From Alisma plantago-aquatica (taxonomy: Eukaryota; Streptophyta; Magnoliopsida; Alismatales; Alismataceae): a stretch of DNA of 64,000 nt. This document shows positions 11,810-25,167 of this stretch, one piece after another; position 1 is the stretch's first letter; every line of letters starts with the position of its first letter. The stretch spans positions 342,501,457 through 342,565,456 of the forward strand of contig OY856412.1 in assembly GCA_963693085.1 (NCBI GenBank). The letters are read 5' to 3'. The notes under the pieces are model-generated. The model searched no databases. It saw only the letters and a list, made by a program, of their open reading frames with translations, and was not told the DNA's origin. A program made the position numbers and the translations under genes.

Positions 11810-14800
11810 TGTGACGTCCCCGGATTTTGATTCTCCAAACCCTATTGGGAATGAGATGTCAGAATCTGAAAACATCATCCAATCATATCAGAAAGCGATG
11901 CGGAAGCATAATACGCATACATGAATGTACAACCATAACATACTCAACATTCAACATGTATATTTATACAAAATGAATTATTACAACATGATTTACAGTT
12001 ACATATTGAATGAAACTCTACAAGTCTGAACATGTATGCTAACTAGGATCTTCACAATAGGTACAACCTGGACAACTGCTCACTTCCCGTCTTTTATCCC
12101 AAGCTAGCTCTGAACCTAAAACATACGTGAAACAACAAATCAACACACAAGGTGTTGTGTACATGGGCAGAAAGATACATATATTTATGGCTTTCATAAT
12201 TTTTGAAAAAGATTTGCATAAGGAAAGAAAATCATAGAAAACACTTCTTTATTAAGCGAAATACGCCAATTTAAGTCATTTTCCTAGATGAATTGCATTA
12301 TCAAGGTGGACTAGTACCAAAACATAAATATGGGCCCATCCCCGTGTACCAAGTACTCTAGGGAAACTCCCCGTACACTGTGTGCTCTAGGGAGGTGTAC
12401 TAGCCAACATTAATCCATTCCCTCGTAAGGGGGATAATGAGCACCTTAAATAACTACAAAGCATCTACTTATCATTTATTTTTACAAGTGATAAAACATC
12501 GAGTACTATATAGTACTACTACATCTAATATTTGCAAATAGAAGAGAGCATACATACATAACATTATTGCAAGCAAGAAAACCATAGTCATATACTTAAA
12601 TAAAACCCACGTACCTGAGTTCAGAGATTCCTATTTACATTCTGGATCATCTACATATCTGGTCTTCACCTGATTAAGACAAGATCATATACTATCATCA
12701 GGTTCTCATCATCATTAACCCTATTTATATCCATTTTAGGGTTTTGGTTGAATCTAGGTCAAACTGATGTAATAGAGGGTTTCCAATATTTTAGTCTGAT
12801 ATATATGTCATTATTAAGGTCTGGTACGAATTTTATATTTTTTTGATGCCTTATTTATTATCTATAATTAATATGAGGATTAAACATGTAATTTAGGCAT
12901 AAAAGAGAAAAGGCCTAACATAGATCAATAAAACTCAGATTAGAGTTCACAAGTGGGTTTCCAGAGTTATTAAAGTTCTACTAAAATTTTCTGAGAATTA
13001 ATATCACTTGGATATTATTTATTTCAACTAATGAACTCTAAATCATCTACATTAAATAACATCATCAGTTTTTCTTTAAAAGTTTGATCTAAGGGTCCAG
13101 TAGTGTAGAGGATACCTTTCTGAGTCTGGGGGTATTTTTCGGGAATTTATCGAGTACTGGAGCTATTTTCTATGTATTATACAAGATATAGACATATTCT
13201 GGAATTTTAGGAGGTATTTACTTTTCTTTGAAAAGAATGGGCCGTTGGATCCCCTTCTAGGTGCCCTAGATTGGTCGCCACCTGTCCCAGTGACTCGAGC
13301 GGTTCAGCCTTCTAATTTGCCCTGAACCGGCCGTCGCTGGATGGGTTTCCCTATTGAGCCGGCCCGTCTTCCTCCTCCCCTCACGATGCGCGGTGTCAGC
13401 CTGCATGATTGTCAGTGCCGCCGCAGCCTGGGTTCACGGTGGGGAACCTCGCAATATGCTAGCGTCAGACTCAAAGATGGATGAGTGCTCCAGCTATACC
13501 TCGACGCTCCAAGGAATCTGTCGGCCTTGTCTACCCAGACATACTCGAGGACCCGATCCGCTAGGTGGATGGATCCCCAGCTTGTAGGGTGCCCTGTTTG
13601 CTCTGCAAAACAGAGCTGTGTGCCCCTTCCGCTTCGGTGGGATCGTGCGGGCCGTCCGGCCACCTTAGGCTCGCTGAAGAAGGGTATCATATGCAGGCGC
13701 CTCCCTCCGCACATCCGCCTCTGATCCGTTCCTGATTTTGAGGAGGCTGATCGATAAATGAATGAATCGTCAAAGCAGGAAGTTGTGTGCGAATTACCCG
13801 ACTCTAGGGTTCTTCTTCCTCACATAAACTGACCGCCTTAGTGTATCTTTCATGTTGGGGTAGCTCCGGTCCTCTGCAATCCTTATTCTTCTTGTGCAGG
13901 GACTGGATTTGATGGCGAGCTCACGTCGTTCCTTTCCAATAGCAGGTCGCAGTGAGTTTTTGAGGTTGAAGAGGACTCTTGGTATCAGTTGGGAAGGTCA
14001 GTGTGGTGCTCCCTGGTCCGCCTACTCTACAGCAACAAGGGTGGAGAAAACGGCATAGGGAGAGGGGTTTGTTCTCTCCACTCAAGACTGTAACCTCCAT
14101 ATGGGGCAGCTGAGGAGAGATTGATATCTTATATCTATTCGTCAACAACCCAGATAGAGTGCAGAGATCTAAGAGGTGCGTAAGGTTCAACCATCACTTC
14201 CACAATCTATGGTTATGAGGGGTGGGTAACTGGGTTGTTTCCCTGACCCCCGTGGAATCTGGATCTAGGAGACAAGGTCTCTATTGCCTGGTCAGTAGTG
14301 GTTACGGCCTGGGCCATGCTTGCTAACCCTAGGTCACGTGGGATATCAAAGTCACGCCCAAAATCATTCTCAGATGCCATAGTCTTCCATTTATATATTT
14401 ATGTCATTTCTTTTGTGAAAATCAAACCTCAATAATTTTTATGTAGGAGAGTGCTTTGACTCTAAAATTTTACACATAGGTTCACAACATCCTAGAGTGC
14501 ATTCTCCTCAAGTTTGAAGACTAAATCCAATGACTGGCTAGTTAATTAGTAACCACAAACAACCTAGTGTATTGGAATATTATGGTGAATGCAATGACCA
14601 ACTAGTCCCCAAAAGATCCAAACAACCTAAGATAACTTTATTTTGCCACATAAAACATCAAGATCCATAAACAAGCCATTCTAATCCATCTATGCCCTCA
14701 ATTACATGGTTGGTATCATAAATACACCAATCATTTAACCAATTCCATTCATCTTATTTGAACACAATTAATGTTCTAATCATTAATTGGGTATCTGGTT

Positions 14801-14929
14801 CACTCTTTGAGTGAGAAGAGTCATTAATTGGATAACCAATTTGTCTATTTGGTATCAATCCTCTAAATGACACACATAGTCTTAAAATACTATATGGGGG
14901 ATCATAATCCTAAAATTGGGGTCATCACA
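11810..14929 (-). mobile_element. nested solo LTR, inverted, related chromovirus family
   Basis: A 3120-bp insertion with ends TGTGACG and TCATCACA and a perfect 5-bp duplication, GAATC. Read on the minus strand it begins TGTGATGACCCCAATTTTAG and ends GGGGACGTCACA, parallel to the host LTR's TGTTACAACCCCAATTTTGG and GGGGTCGTTACA. It is therefore best read as a solo LTR of a related chromovirus in opposite orientation. A GC-rich stretch (13230-14360) sits inside, and ORFs there (13354-14190) lack recognisable domains. There is no internal coding region or second LTR, which implies LTR-LTR recombination after insertion. Confidence 0.82.
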
Positions 14930-15896
14930 GAATCCCAGTCTAGCTTTAGAATGTTCTGGATAAACTAAAGCACTTGGATCCCATGCATTAATTTCAGGAT
15001 ATTGTTGATTGCTTGTCACTTGTTCTTTATCCTTATTGCTTGGACAATCAAGTTTCTCTGGATCAGGTATGTGGTTAATTATGATTAACCGCATTAGTTT
15101 CCTGAGAGTTTTCCGAATGTTTCCTCGCATTGAATGCAATCTAAATAGTTTGGATGTTCATACTGCAATTATAAAGTCACTATGTCTATCACAGTTATAT
15201 ATACATGTGAATTCTCGCACCTACATGCCACCCTGATGGAAGATGCCATAAAGGTCAGGCCCAGGAGGGTAGACCAATGGGCACCATGAGAGGTGACCCC
15301 AGACATCAAGCTCAGGAATGAGAAGGTGGTCTATGATGCATGACTATGGAGCAACACGAGAGGTGACACCCAAGCACCAAGATTGGGATTGAGAAGGTGG
15401 CCTTAAGTCAATGGCAAAGGAGAAACCCTAGAGGGGTATGTCAGGGTTAGGGCAAAAGCGGTGGAGAATGACACATTGAAAATGTAAATTGTCTTGTCAA
15501 ATATATTGATTGTGATATTTAAATTGTTATCCATATTTGTGAGATTTTGGTTGCCTCCACATACTGACATATTTCAATATGTTGACCGACGTTTTGTTTG
15601 TCTGTGTTTTAGGTGTAACCCTGAAAAGCAAAAACAATAAAGTGACACAACGTGAAATCGAGAAATAAAGTGCAAGGAGGATTAGATAGAGTAATTCAAG
15701 CTGTGGATATATAGTTTTCCAAAGTTTTATAAAGGTAAGCAAAGTTTTAATTTTCTACTAGATTTCAATTTAGTTAGTAGAATTTCATAATTATTATTGT
15801 GTATTTGTCGAACCTTTGATCATGTTAATTGGATAACAGCACCGACCTTTCGGTCTCCCTTAATTGGGGGTTATCGGGAGGCGGGGTCGTTACAAT

Positions 15897-15907
15897 TGGT
15901 ATCAGAG
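15897..15907 (+). other. primer binding site, iMet tRNA type
   Basis: TGGTATCAGAG lies two bases after the 5' LTR end. It is complementary to the 3' end of plant initiator Met tRNA, the usual primer for this group. Confidence 0.85.
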
Positions 15908-18900
15908 AATAGGTTCCTCATTTAATGTTTAATAAGTATTAAATTTTACAAATTTCATAGAACCAAGGGAGTTATTAGAGGATTGTCTGAAAGACTAAGG
16001 TGTCTAGAAAAGGATCACGTCTGGGGGCTGGCAATATTTTCCTCTGCACCGCTAGTCGGAATATGAGGACTCCCGGATTGTATTAATGCCTGGCTGATGT
16101 CTTAGGATATGACTCGAAATAAGATACCTTTAGGACTCTCTCATCTTGTTCATCCCTTCTCAACTCAAATTATGTTAAGGACCTTCATGATTAGGGTTTC
16201 CTCTCTTCTCCTCACCCTCTTGAGGTATGGGTAAGGTTGATAAGGATTAAGGAATCCTCCACCAAATTAATAAAAAGCATGTAAATAAGATGTCATGGAC
16301 ATAAGCTTAATAGAGTAAGCATAAAGGAATAGATACATGCTTAGGTCGTATGATACAAGTTGTCAATTGCCCTCAGGAGAGACCCGGGGATAGACCTCCT
16401 TGGCAGGAGGATGAGTAGAGAGAGTTAGGCTGGGAGGTAGAGACCTCCATTAAAAATAGAGACCTAGCACATCCTTTGAGGATGATGGTAACCCTAACCC
16501 TAAGTGAAGGTTAGAAGGAGAGATGACATGATGAGTTAGATGTCTTGGTAGACCAGATGTTTGGATAAACATGCCTTGGATGTCATATGAGCCATGAGAG
16601 GTTTGATGACCTGGTACCTTTGGCGACCCAACCCTGGAAAGGGTCGTGCATGTTAGAGTGAAGAATATCTCCTTCATCGATGAGGTTAGAGAAGAACCTA
16701 TAGAAACATTATGGGTTGTTGCAAGTAGGATATAGATTGCACCCAGAGTACATTAGTAGTACGAGCAGTAAGTTAAAACCCTGGCCAAGGGAGCATGTTG
16801 GATAGCTTATGAGATAAGCATAAAGAACTAAGGATAACCTCGAGCAAACATAAGTTGAACATAGGCATCACCCACATAGAGGTATGCCTATGAGCTTGAT
16901 CCTTCATGGAGAGAGGACCTCCAGTAGTATGGCTGGATGTGGAGTTAGATCTAGAGAGAGAAAGCAGGACCCCAACAAGGAGGTTGGAAGCTTAGATTCT
17001 GAGACATGAGGAACAACGAAGGGTTGAGGATGATGCGACCTAAGTGGATGATAGTGGTTGCCTCGTGCCTGATCCATGGAGGATGATAATATCTTAGTGG
17101 CCTTTAGAGGAACCAAACCCTAGAGAGAGGATGAGACTTCTGGTACGTATGTGCCTATAGTATAGATGTTTACCTTCTGAGATAGGAGTTAGAGTTCTTT
17201 AGACTTAGAAAGGTTTAGTAATAGGTTGTGAGGCCTTATACCTAGTTGGTTGTCCATGAGGAGGACTCAACTCTGAGGTGTTGCTCATATAAAAGGATCA
17301 TGGGAGTACATGACATACCTTGGACATGCTTGATTCGTGGTTAAGAGATTGAGCATGCAGTTGGATACCCAAAGGAGAATCTAGGGTTCCTAGGCCTAAG
17401 AAGGGAAGTGGTGTACTTGATGCTCATGACGAGGTTTTTGTTTTAATAGATTCGAGCATGGTACTTCTCATGTTTAAAGGAAAGAGAAACCCCTTAAGTT
17501 TAAGGTAGGTTCGGCAAACCCCTCACAACTAAGTTGCTTAATGTTGAGGAAAGAGAACAAGTATGACCTAGCATGGTTTAGTAGGTGGTCTGCTTGTGCC
17601 TTAATAGCTTGCTAGGGTTAAGCGTGTGGATGTAAACCCTAGACATAAGGGCTTTTGTGACCTTCATTATCAAGGTGTAGTTTCCTCCCATCTTGGGAGA
17701 GGGACCCTTTTATAGGGTGTATACCAATTTCGTTGGTTTAGAGGTAACCTAAAGAGGTTTCATAGGATCTTGAGAAGCTAAGTGAAAAGTACATGACTTG
17801 AGAATGAACATGTAGACCCATAGATTACCATTTCTACGTGCATGTGGATGTGTTACCATGAGGGTAACCAGTATGGGACCTGACCAAGGTAGGCATGTCG
17901 CCATGACCCCTATGAAAGGATGAAAGACAACCCACGAGTGCAGAGAGAGATGATGAAGGCTCGGGTAAGGTTCTATGTTGGACATGTACTATAATGGAAT
18001 ACTAAGTCTATCCTAGGGTAAGATAGGGATAAGACCAATGAAAGTAGGAGTTGCCTAATTCCCTAGTTGCACATGACCATAGGGTCGGGAGGTAACAACT
18101 ATCATTGCCTGAGGGCCATGGGTTAGGATATTGATCACCTTCATGAACTCATGGGACCCAAAGGGCTGATGAGTAGGGCACTCTCTGGATGCATAAAGGA
18201 AGAGGGATGACCCCAAAAGTGTCGACACCCTATAGACCTAGAGGATATGACCAAGGATTGTATGGTGACCCAAGTAGGTTCCAGATCAGTTTTCCATGGA
18301 AGTAAATTTTGATATCGTGATGTTTGTAGAGACATATGTGGCACGTTTCAACTTAGATTGGAAAGTGTACTAGCAAGGTAGGTTGTACCATCTCTACTCT
18401 TGGAACAGGAAGAACTCTGTATTTGGACTGCAACCAAATGCTTATTTCCTCTTATTATGGGAGTGAGAGATAGGGCAGTACACATTCCATACACCAAAGA
18501 TAAAGATGATGTGAGTTGGAACGTTGCTACAAGGCATGAGGACAAATATGATAACATACCCTTATGGAGAGAGTGATACATGGATGGTTTAAAAACACTA
18601 AGGGTATTAAGGAAATCATTTGGTGTGGATGCTTTATCATGTGCTATGAGTCATACAATGTTGAATTCAAAAACCAAGAGGATGAGCTCAGAGTTTTCTC
18701 GATGAAGATAGACTTAGAGATGAGATGAGATAATAAGTAGAATACATGGAGGTGTATGTCTTCAACATTACCTAACACCTAAGGATGTGAAGTGGTAATA
18801 GATGCTCTGGTTGAGATATAGCTGCATAGTTTAGCTGGAAGCTAGAAGAAGTTGAGGTTGCTAGGCTAACCTTAAGTTGAGATAAAGAGATAAGTTTGGC

Positions 18901-20287
18901 TAACACTCAGATGTAACGATATTTGTTGAACAAAGTTAATGGTTGTTTGGTTTTCCAGTTTAGTCCTGGATGTAGTGAAAGGATTGTGATAGAACCTTAG
19001 ATACATGTCTTTGGAAAGGAAGGTGATGAAACCCTGATTAGAGTGGTTTAGGGTTTCCAAGGTACCAATCTTGAAGATTTGTGACATACATGATATCATG
19101 ATTTTAAGTTCATCATACACTGTGGTACTCCAAAGATAGTAAGTGACAGTAGTACTTTGGATACCAAAGATGAAGTTGCATGTAACAAGTGTCCATGCAA
19201 GCCAGGGGGTGAAGGACAAACACCAGTAACCCGGTGCTTTGACTTAGAGGTTAAAGAATCCCTGGAAGGAATGGGAATTCATCACTACAGATGTGGTGGT
19301 AAGTCTTCCCTAGACCAAAGAAGGTCAAGATGTGATATGGATTATGGTAGATCGCCTTACCTGGATGACATGAGAAAGAAAGGAGTATTGTCAAGGGACA
19401 GATTCTGTTGAACTACATAAGAAAGAGAGATGGTTCAACTTCACCATAATGCGAGTTCAAAAGTTCATGAGTGTGACCTAAAGGTTCACTTACATAAGGA
19501 GGAAGTACGTACATGAAGAACTCGATGTTAGTACTGCTTATCACCCCTAACTAATGGTTAGTATGATCCAAACTAGAGGGTCTGATGAGAGAAAGTGTGC
19601 TTGTTCAGGGTGATACAAAGAGACAGTTCTTAAGATGTGATGTTAATCACCACAGCCTTCATCGGGGTACAAGAAGTTCTAGAAGGAGGTTGTGTTGGTC
19701 ACTACTTCGTTGAGATGATGTTGGTGAAGGAGGCCTCGTGAAGGACAGAAAAGAACCACAGTGTATGTAGATTAAGTCACTTTGATCATGCAATGGATGA
19801 GAGGGAGCTCCGAGATGACATCAGTCGTGAGCTGATGCAAAGTAGACTGACATGCAATTCATTGTGGGAGCATATGTGATGTGAAAATCCGACCCCTCTA
19901 AGTTACAGTTGAGAAAGTTGAGTCTCTGATATATGGGTCCATTTGAGATGGATTGGTGGTGATGGTTGTGTTTAGCCTTACCCCTCAGGATAACATGATG
20001 TATAATGTGTTCCATGAGTCTGATCTAGAGCACTATGTGAGGTACCCAAGCCATGTGTTGAGCCTTGAACTTATTCAGCTTTTGAGAGGCTGAAATGTCC
20101 TGAGTCACCTATGAGAGTACGATATACCAAGGTAAGAAAGAACTCAGATGGAAGAATATGAGATGATGAAGGTTCTTGGGAAGCACCATGGGAAGGGTAA
20201 AGCAGCATGGGAGCCCTGATGGACATAAGAAAGGCTTATCCTAAATTGTTTGTTTGCTTGGTGGAATTTTGAGGACAAAATTCCTAT
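15908..20287 (+). pseudogene. chromovirus internal region (gag-pol), eroded
   Basis: There is no continuous ORF. Recognisable pieces come late and in order. EWEFITTDVVVSLP (about 19270-19312) and QDVIWIMVDRLT (about 19325-19362) belong to the integrase core. LDVSTAYHP with a stop in place of Gln (about 19520-19550) is the STAYHPQTDG block. KVLGKHHGKGKAAWEP (about 20165-20215) is the chromodomain tail (KVLWKHHGDEEATWE in intact relatives). CNKCPCKPGG near 19180 is probably the zinc-binding end before integrase. The gag, protease and RT portions (15908-19100) are too decayed for me to place. The order integrase then chromodomain then polypurine tract identifies a chromovirus. The part from about 16985 onward is related to the minus-strand copy at 50177-53692. 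Confidence 0.72.
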
Positions 20288-20300
20288 AAGAGGGGAAGGA
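20288..20300 (+). other. polypurine tract
   Basis: AAGAGGGGAAGGA directly precedes the 3' LTR start TGTTACAACC. The same tract occurs inverted at 50177-50190. Confidence 0.85.
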
Positions 20301-23300
20301 TGTTACAACCCCAATTTTGGGTTCATAAGGAGAGAAATGTAATTTCTCATATTAAAGATATTGGAACAAATGATGATATAATTTGTGTTGAATAAATGAG
20401 TTTCGTTTACAATAGCCTTGATGTTTGTTTTATGGGCTTTATTGGCTATTGGGCCCAGTTACAAAGAAAGAACAAAAGAAACTCTATTATTGAGTAAATA
20501 AGGAAATAAAGGAAAGAAATATGTGAAAACCTCTAGAAGGCAAAAGAACATAATCCAAAGGTGGATTTCGTTCCTCTTGGATTCCTTGGGTCCCAAGGAG
20601 TCCAAAGTTGCAAAGGAAATGCAATAAGAAAAGAAAAGATTAATTAGATATTTCCTTATTAAGAAAGAAATTGAAAACAATGGTAAAATGTGGAAAATAA
20701 GTGGAAAGAGGTATAATTGAGTTATCCTTGGTGTAATTTCGTATCCCAAGGATTCCTAATGTTAAAGGGAATACAAGTGAGGAAAATAAAATAGAAATAA
20801 AGAAAAATCCTCAAGAAGAGATATTTTAATAAGAAATATACAAAATAATGACAAATAAGATAACCAAAAGGCTAAGGAATATTCCCAAGATGGGATTCTG
20901 AGCCATTAGGGTTCCTTAAGGTTCAAGGAATTCAAAATAATAATTTAATGGCAAACCAACAGGGAATACCAAATTAAATTGGATTAATTTATAATGATAA
21001 CTTTCTTATGAAGAAAACACAATTTTTCTTTGGAATTTGGGACTCAAAATCGATATACAAGTGGATAAAGTCAAGAGGAAGCTTCCCTCAAAATTTTGGA
21101 TCAAACGTGTAAGCGGTTTGAGAGATATGCTTTTTGGAAGTTTTCCTAATGTGTGGAGGAAATGAATAAATGTCACAATTTATTTCAAATTGGCCGATTT
21201 CCTCACGTGGCACGTCAACCATTGGATCTAAATCCAAGGGTAGCGTGGTTGTCTTCCATAGGTTTCGTTGCCTCTAGGCATTTTGCCCAAATTGGGGCTT
21301 ATTGATAGCCATATGCGAACCTATATATATAGGGGGGGGGATACACACCATGTGCATAGCCACAAAGAACCCATGTGTGTCCGCGACGATGAGGCAGGTT
21401 GGTGAGAGCAACAAATCGCAGAAAAACCTCCGCCAAGAACTGGACCTAGCCGCGCACCTTGTTGGAGGATCACCTCCTCATATCCCGGATTTCCCCACAT
21501 CTTTGATAGAACTAAGGTTACCTTTGAGTTCGGGAAGGGCCGTAGAGGTGATCTGCACCTGGGTTGCCGCTCCGATGGCCTAAAGCTCTGGGTCAACGTC
21601 CGGGTTGACTACGGCCAAGCTGCTGTTCACGTACGATGGTTTGGCTAGAGGAGGAAGACGAGAGGGGGAGAATGGACTACCCTACCCCCAACGACTGTGA
21701 AGAGGATCGAGGGCAGAATAGTAATCAACCACTCAAGACAAGCCTTGACCCGCAAAAAAGACTCGTTTGGCTGATGTGGCGGCCACTGATTGGCCCAAAG
21801 GTATTTAACCTTGCAAAAATTGTAGTTAATTATTTCTAGCTCTGATCGTGACAAATGAATAGTGATTTTTGATCAAAAAATGCAAGGAATACAATGAAAA
21901 TATAATTAAAGCCTATTTTTGCTTGCAATTCAAAAGTGTATAAAGTTATTACCTTTAATGGTTTAATTTTTGAAAAACCCTAAGAATTGATGGTAATGAG
22001 ATATCATGATGTTCTTCGGATACTTTAAGACACTATTAACTTATTAGTCATGAGGGAGAAAATTTGATCGAAAAAGATGATCTTATTGCATATTTGTCTT
22101 AATTTAGGGTGCCATGTGCATAAATAAGCTTTAATGGGCCTTGAAATCCTAATGTTGGTAATTAGGACTACTAATGGCTTTAATTATTCGATTTCATGTA
22201 TAGAATTGAGTTTTCATGGTTATAAACTATTTCGAGCAATAAAGTTCCTAATTTGTGGATAAATAACCTTAATATAGAAATTAGGGTTTTTGAATGAATC
22301 AAGGTAGAATTAATAATAAATAGAGTTCATATGGGAATTAGACCATAATGAATTATGAGTTGTTAATCTGAAAGAAGCTAAAGGTGATAATTGAGTCTAA
22401 TGACCTTGAAATAACTTAAAAGAATAAAGATGGTAGTTTTGGTATGAAAAAGAAATAATCGACTTTCATTGGGCTTATGATGTTGAAATTAGGGTTTGTG
22501 AACTAAGAGAGCATTAAATGTGATAAAAGTAATATGTAGGCTGAAACCCTAATAAAACCCTAAAGTGGCCTAGAAAGCCTAAGGTGGAATCCAAGTCTAG
22601 CTTTAGAATGTTCTGGATAAACTATAACACTTGGATCCCATGCATTAATTTTAGGATATTGTTGATTTCTTGTCGCTTGTTCTTTATCCTTATTGCTTGG
22701 ACAATCAAGTTGCTCTGGATCATGTATGTGGTTAATTATGATTAATCACATTAGTTTCCCGAGAGTTTTCCGAATGGTTCCTCACATTGAACGCAATCTA
22801 AACAGTTTGGATGTTCATACTGCAATTATAAAGTCACTATGGCTATCACAGTTATATATACATGTGAATTCTCACACCTACATGCCACCCTGATGGAAGA
22901 TGCCATAAAGGTCAGGCCCAAGAGGGTAGACCAATGGGCACCATGAGAGGTGACCCCGAACACCAAGCTTGGGAATGAGAAGGTGGTCTATGATGCATGA
23001 CTATGGAGCAGCACAAGAGGTGACTCCCAGGCACCAAGCTCGGGATTGAGAAGGTGACCTTAAGTCAATTACAAAAGAGAAACCCTAGAGGGGTATGCCA
23101 CGGTTAGGGCAAAAGAGATGGAGAATGACACATTGAAAATGTAAATTGTCTTGTTAAATATCTTGATTGTGATGTTTAAATTTGTATCCATATTTGTGAG
23201 ATTTTGGTTGCCTCCACATACCGGCATATTTCGATATGCTGACTGACGTTTTATTTGTCGGCGTTTTAGGTGTAACCCTGAAAAGAACAAACAGTAAAGT

Positions 23301-23551
23301 GACACCATGTGAAAATGAGAAATAAAGTGCAAGGAGGATTAGATAGAGTAATTAAAGTTGTGGATTGATAGTTTTCCAAAGTTTTATAAAGGTAAGAAAA
23401 ATTTTAATTTTCTACCAGATTTCATTTTAGTTAGTAGAATTTCATAATTATTATTGTTTATTTGTCGAACCTTTGATCCTATTAATTGGATAACGGCACC
23501 GACCTTTCGGTCTCCCTTAATTGGGGGTTACCGGTAGGCGGGGTCGTTACA
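20301..23551 (+). repeat. 3' LTR of the chromovirus
   Basis: 3251 bp, starting TGTTACAACC and ending GGGGTCGTTACA, homologous to the split 5' LTR. A TATA-like CTATATATATAGG lies near 21321-21333. It lacks the block of about 135 bp present in the 5' LTR and has about 15 bp near 21601-21616 that the 5' LTR lacks. Confidence 0.92.
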
Positions 23552-23556
23552 CTTAC
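23552..23556. repeat. right target site duplication (CTTAC)
   Basis: Matches 9400-9404. Confidence 0.85.
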
Positions 23557-23689
23557 AATAGTAAGTTTTATTGATAATAAGTAAGATATGCCAATGTTTT
23601 TTCATTGTATTATACCCATGGTACCCACTGCCAATAATCATCATGAAAAATACTTATGTGTTTGTTTGAAAAAACTTTGAAAGTTTTCA

Positions 23690-23894
23690 TAGAGTGTGAC
23701 TACAAGCTCAAAGATGAAGAAATAAAAATGCTTTATATCCAATATGGTGTGCAACCAATTTAACATATGTCTTTTGAAAAAAATCAAGAATACTTTTCCC
23801 ATTTAGTTAGAAGCATGGATCAACAAGGGCTACAACTTGACAATTACAATACATCAGAGAGACATGTTATAAATATTTGCATTCTAATGGTAAG
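23690..23894 (+). pseudogene. exon-like fragment of an unrecognised protein
   Basis: An AG acceptor context (TTTTCATAG) precedes a reading frame of about 68 codons containing DYKLKDEEIKMLYIQYGV and QEYFSHLVRSMDQQGLQLDN, then INICILM and a GTAAGC donor at about 23890. One in-frame TAA interrupts it. Composition and flanks look like a real internal exon, not an element I know. It lies between the chromovirus and LINE insertions, so it may be a relic of a host gene split by them. I cannot name the protein. Confidence 0.35.
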
Positions 23895-23951
23895 CCAACT
23901 TTACGTTTTCTCTTTAAAGATTAGATGAATTCATGTAAGGGTTCCTTAACT

Positions 23952-23965
23952 CTGGTATAGGAGAT
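23952..23965. repeat. LINE target site duplication, 3' side
   Basis: CTGGTATAGGAGAT precedes the poly-T. CTGGTATAGCAGAT at 28857-28870 follows the LINE 5' end (13 of 14 identical). Confidence 0.8.
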
Positions 23966-25167
23966 TCTTTTTTTTTGGAGAAGGTAAAGTATTACTATAT
24001 CACCAAAAAGGGCATATAGATGGTAAAAGCCATTGTATACTATACAAGTGGGCTACGCTACAAAATCTCACCGATCAAGGATCACCCTGCTGACCCCTCT
24101 ACCTATCTTAGGTCTAGCTTTGGCCACTAACCTAAAATAAGTAATGAAAGTATTTAAAAACATAAGGACATCTGTGTACCCTCACCCATGGAGTATGTTA
24201 TTATATTCCTTCCAGATCATAAAACATAACCCTGTTATGCACAACCCAACAAAGGGTCTCAACCCACTATTATGTCTGGTGTTGTCAAAAATACCCAAAA
24301 TCCCCTAAAATAAGGTATTCGAGGCAGCCCCACCCCACCCCATCTTTAACCAACATCTACATCATAGATAATGAGTATAGCTACAGTCAAAGAATAGGTG
24401 TGCATGGGATTCATCCTCGGTCTTGTATAATAGACATTTCACATCGACATTAAGCCCCCATCTTATCAAGTGATCCTTCGTATGTAATCTTCCAAATATG
24501 ATTCAAAAGTACTATAACTCCACTTTGATACACGCCCTTGATTCCACAACAGAGAGAACCAAGAGACCATAGGCCTATGCACTGGTGGAAGAGCCCAAGG
24601 CATGGCTTGTGACTCCTTCAGCTCCCAGTCGGGGAAAAGGGGGTTGTACTCTGTAGCAACCTCCAGCTAAACCTTGCACATCTCCCTCCAGGGTCTGGAT
24701 ACATTCTTATGCCCACCGAGTTCCAAGACAAACCCATACCTTGCAGCCATCCACTTGCTCCAAAAGGACTCAGTTCTCATAAATTATCTATTCTTTTGAT
24801 CATTGTAGCTCAAGTGAATGCACCCGGGTCAGCAATATTCAATCCACCCTCATCATACCTCTTAGCAACCGTCGTCTAGGCAACGACATGTCCTCACCCC
24901 CCCCACAGGAAACCAGCCAAGACACTTATCATTATCTCCAGGATAAAATCTAATAGCTGACCCTACATACACCAAAATCTTAACATGCCCTCCAGGACAG
25001 ATCTCACAAGTACCAACCTACCATACATTAATAAATTAATACACATCCACTTGGATATTTTATCACGTAGTGCGTCCACACAAACCTGAAAGTCCCTACC
25101 TCTCACGTTCCCCCCACACAGAGGAATACCCATGTATCTAATGGGGAGAAGACCTTCTTGCTAACCC

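Larger units (their letters stand above)
9405..15894 (+). repeat. 5' LTR of the chromovirus, split by a solo LTR
   Basis: It starts TATTACAACC and ends GGGGTCGTTACA, and matches 20301-23551 along its whole length. Bases 11810-14929 plus one GAATC duplicate are a later insertion, leaving about 3.37 kb. A TATA-like TTATATATAGGG lies near 10557-10568. It carries a block of about 135 bp (about 10357-10493) that the 3' LTR lacks. Confidence 0.9.
9405..23551 (+). mobile_element. chromovirus (Ty3/gypsy, Tekay/Del-like), structurally complete, non-coding
   Basis: The element has two LTRs in direct orientation, a 5-bp target duplication (CTTAC), an iMet-type primer site after the 5' LTR and a polypurine tract before the 3' LTR. 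It is 14.1 kb as it stands and about 11.0 kb without the nested solo LTR. The internal 4.4 kb (15895-20300) has no long plus-strand ORF. Only integrase and chromodomain remnants near its 3' end show the family. The LTRs differ by several indels and many substitutions, so the insertion is old. The LTR family recurs in the window at 53693 and, inverted, at 50176 and 14929. Confidence 0.9.

Noticed and set aside
13354..13724. ORFs in the GC-rich part of the solo LTR
   Set aside because: Short, overlapping on both strands, no recognisable domain, inside LTR sequence.
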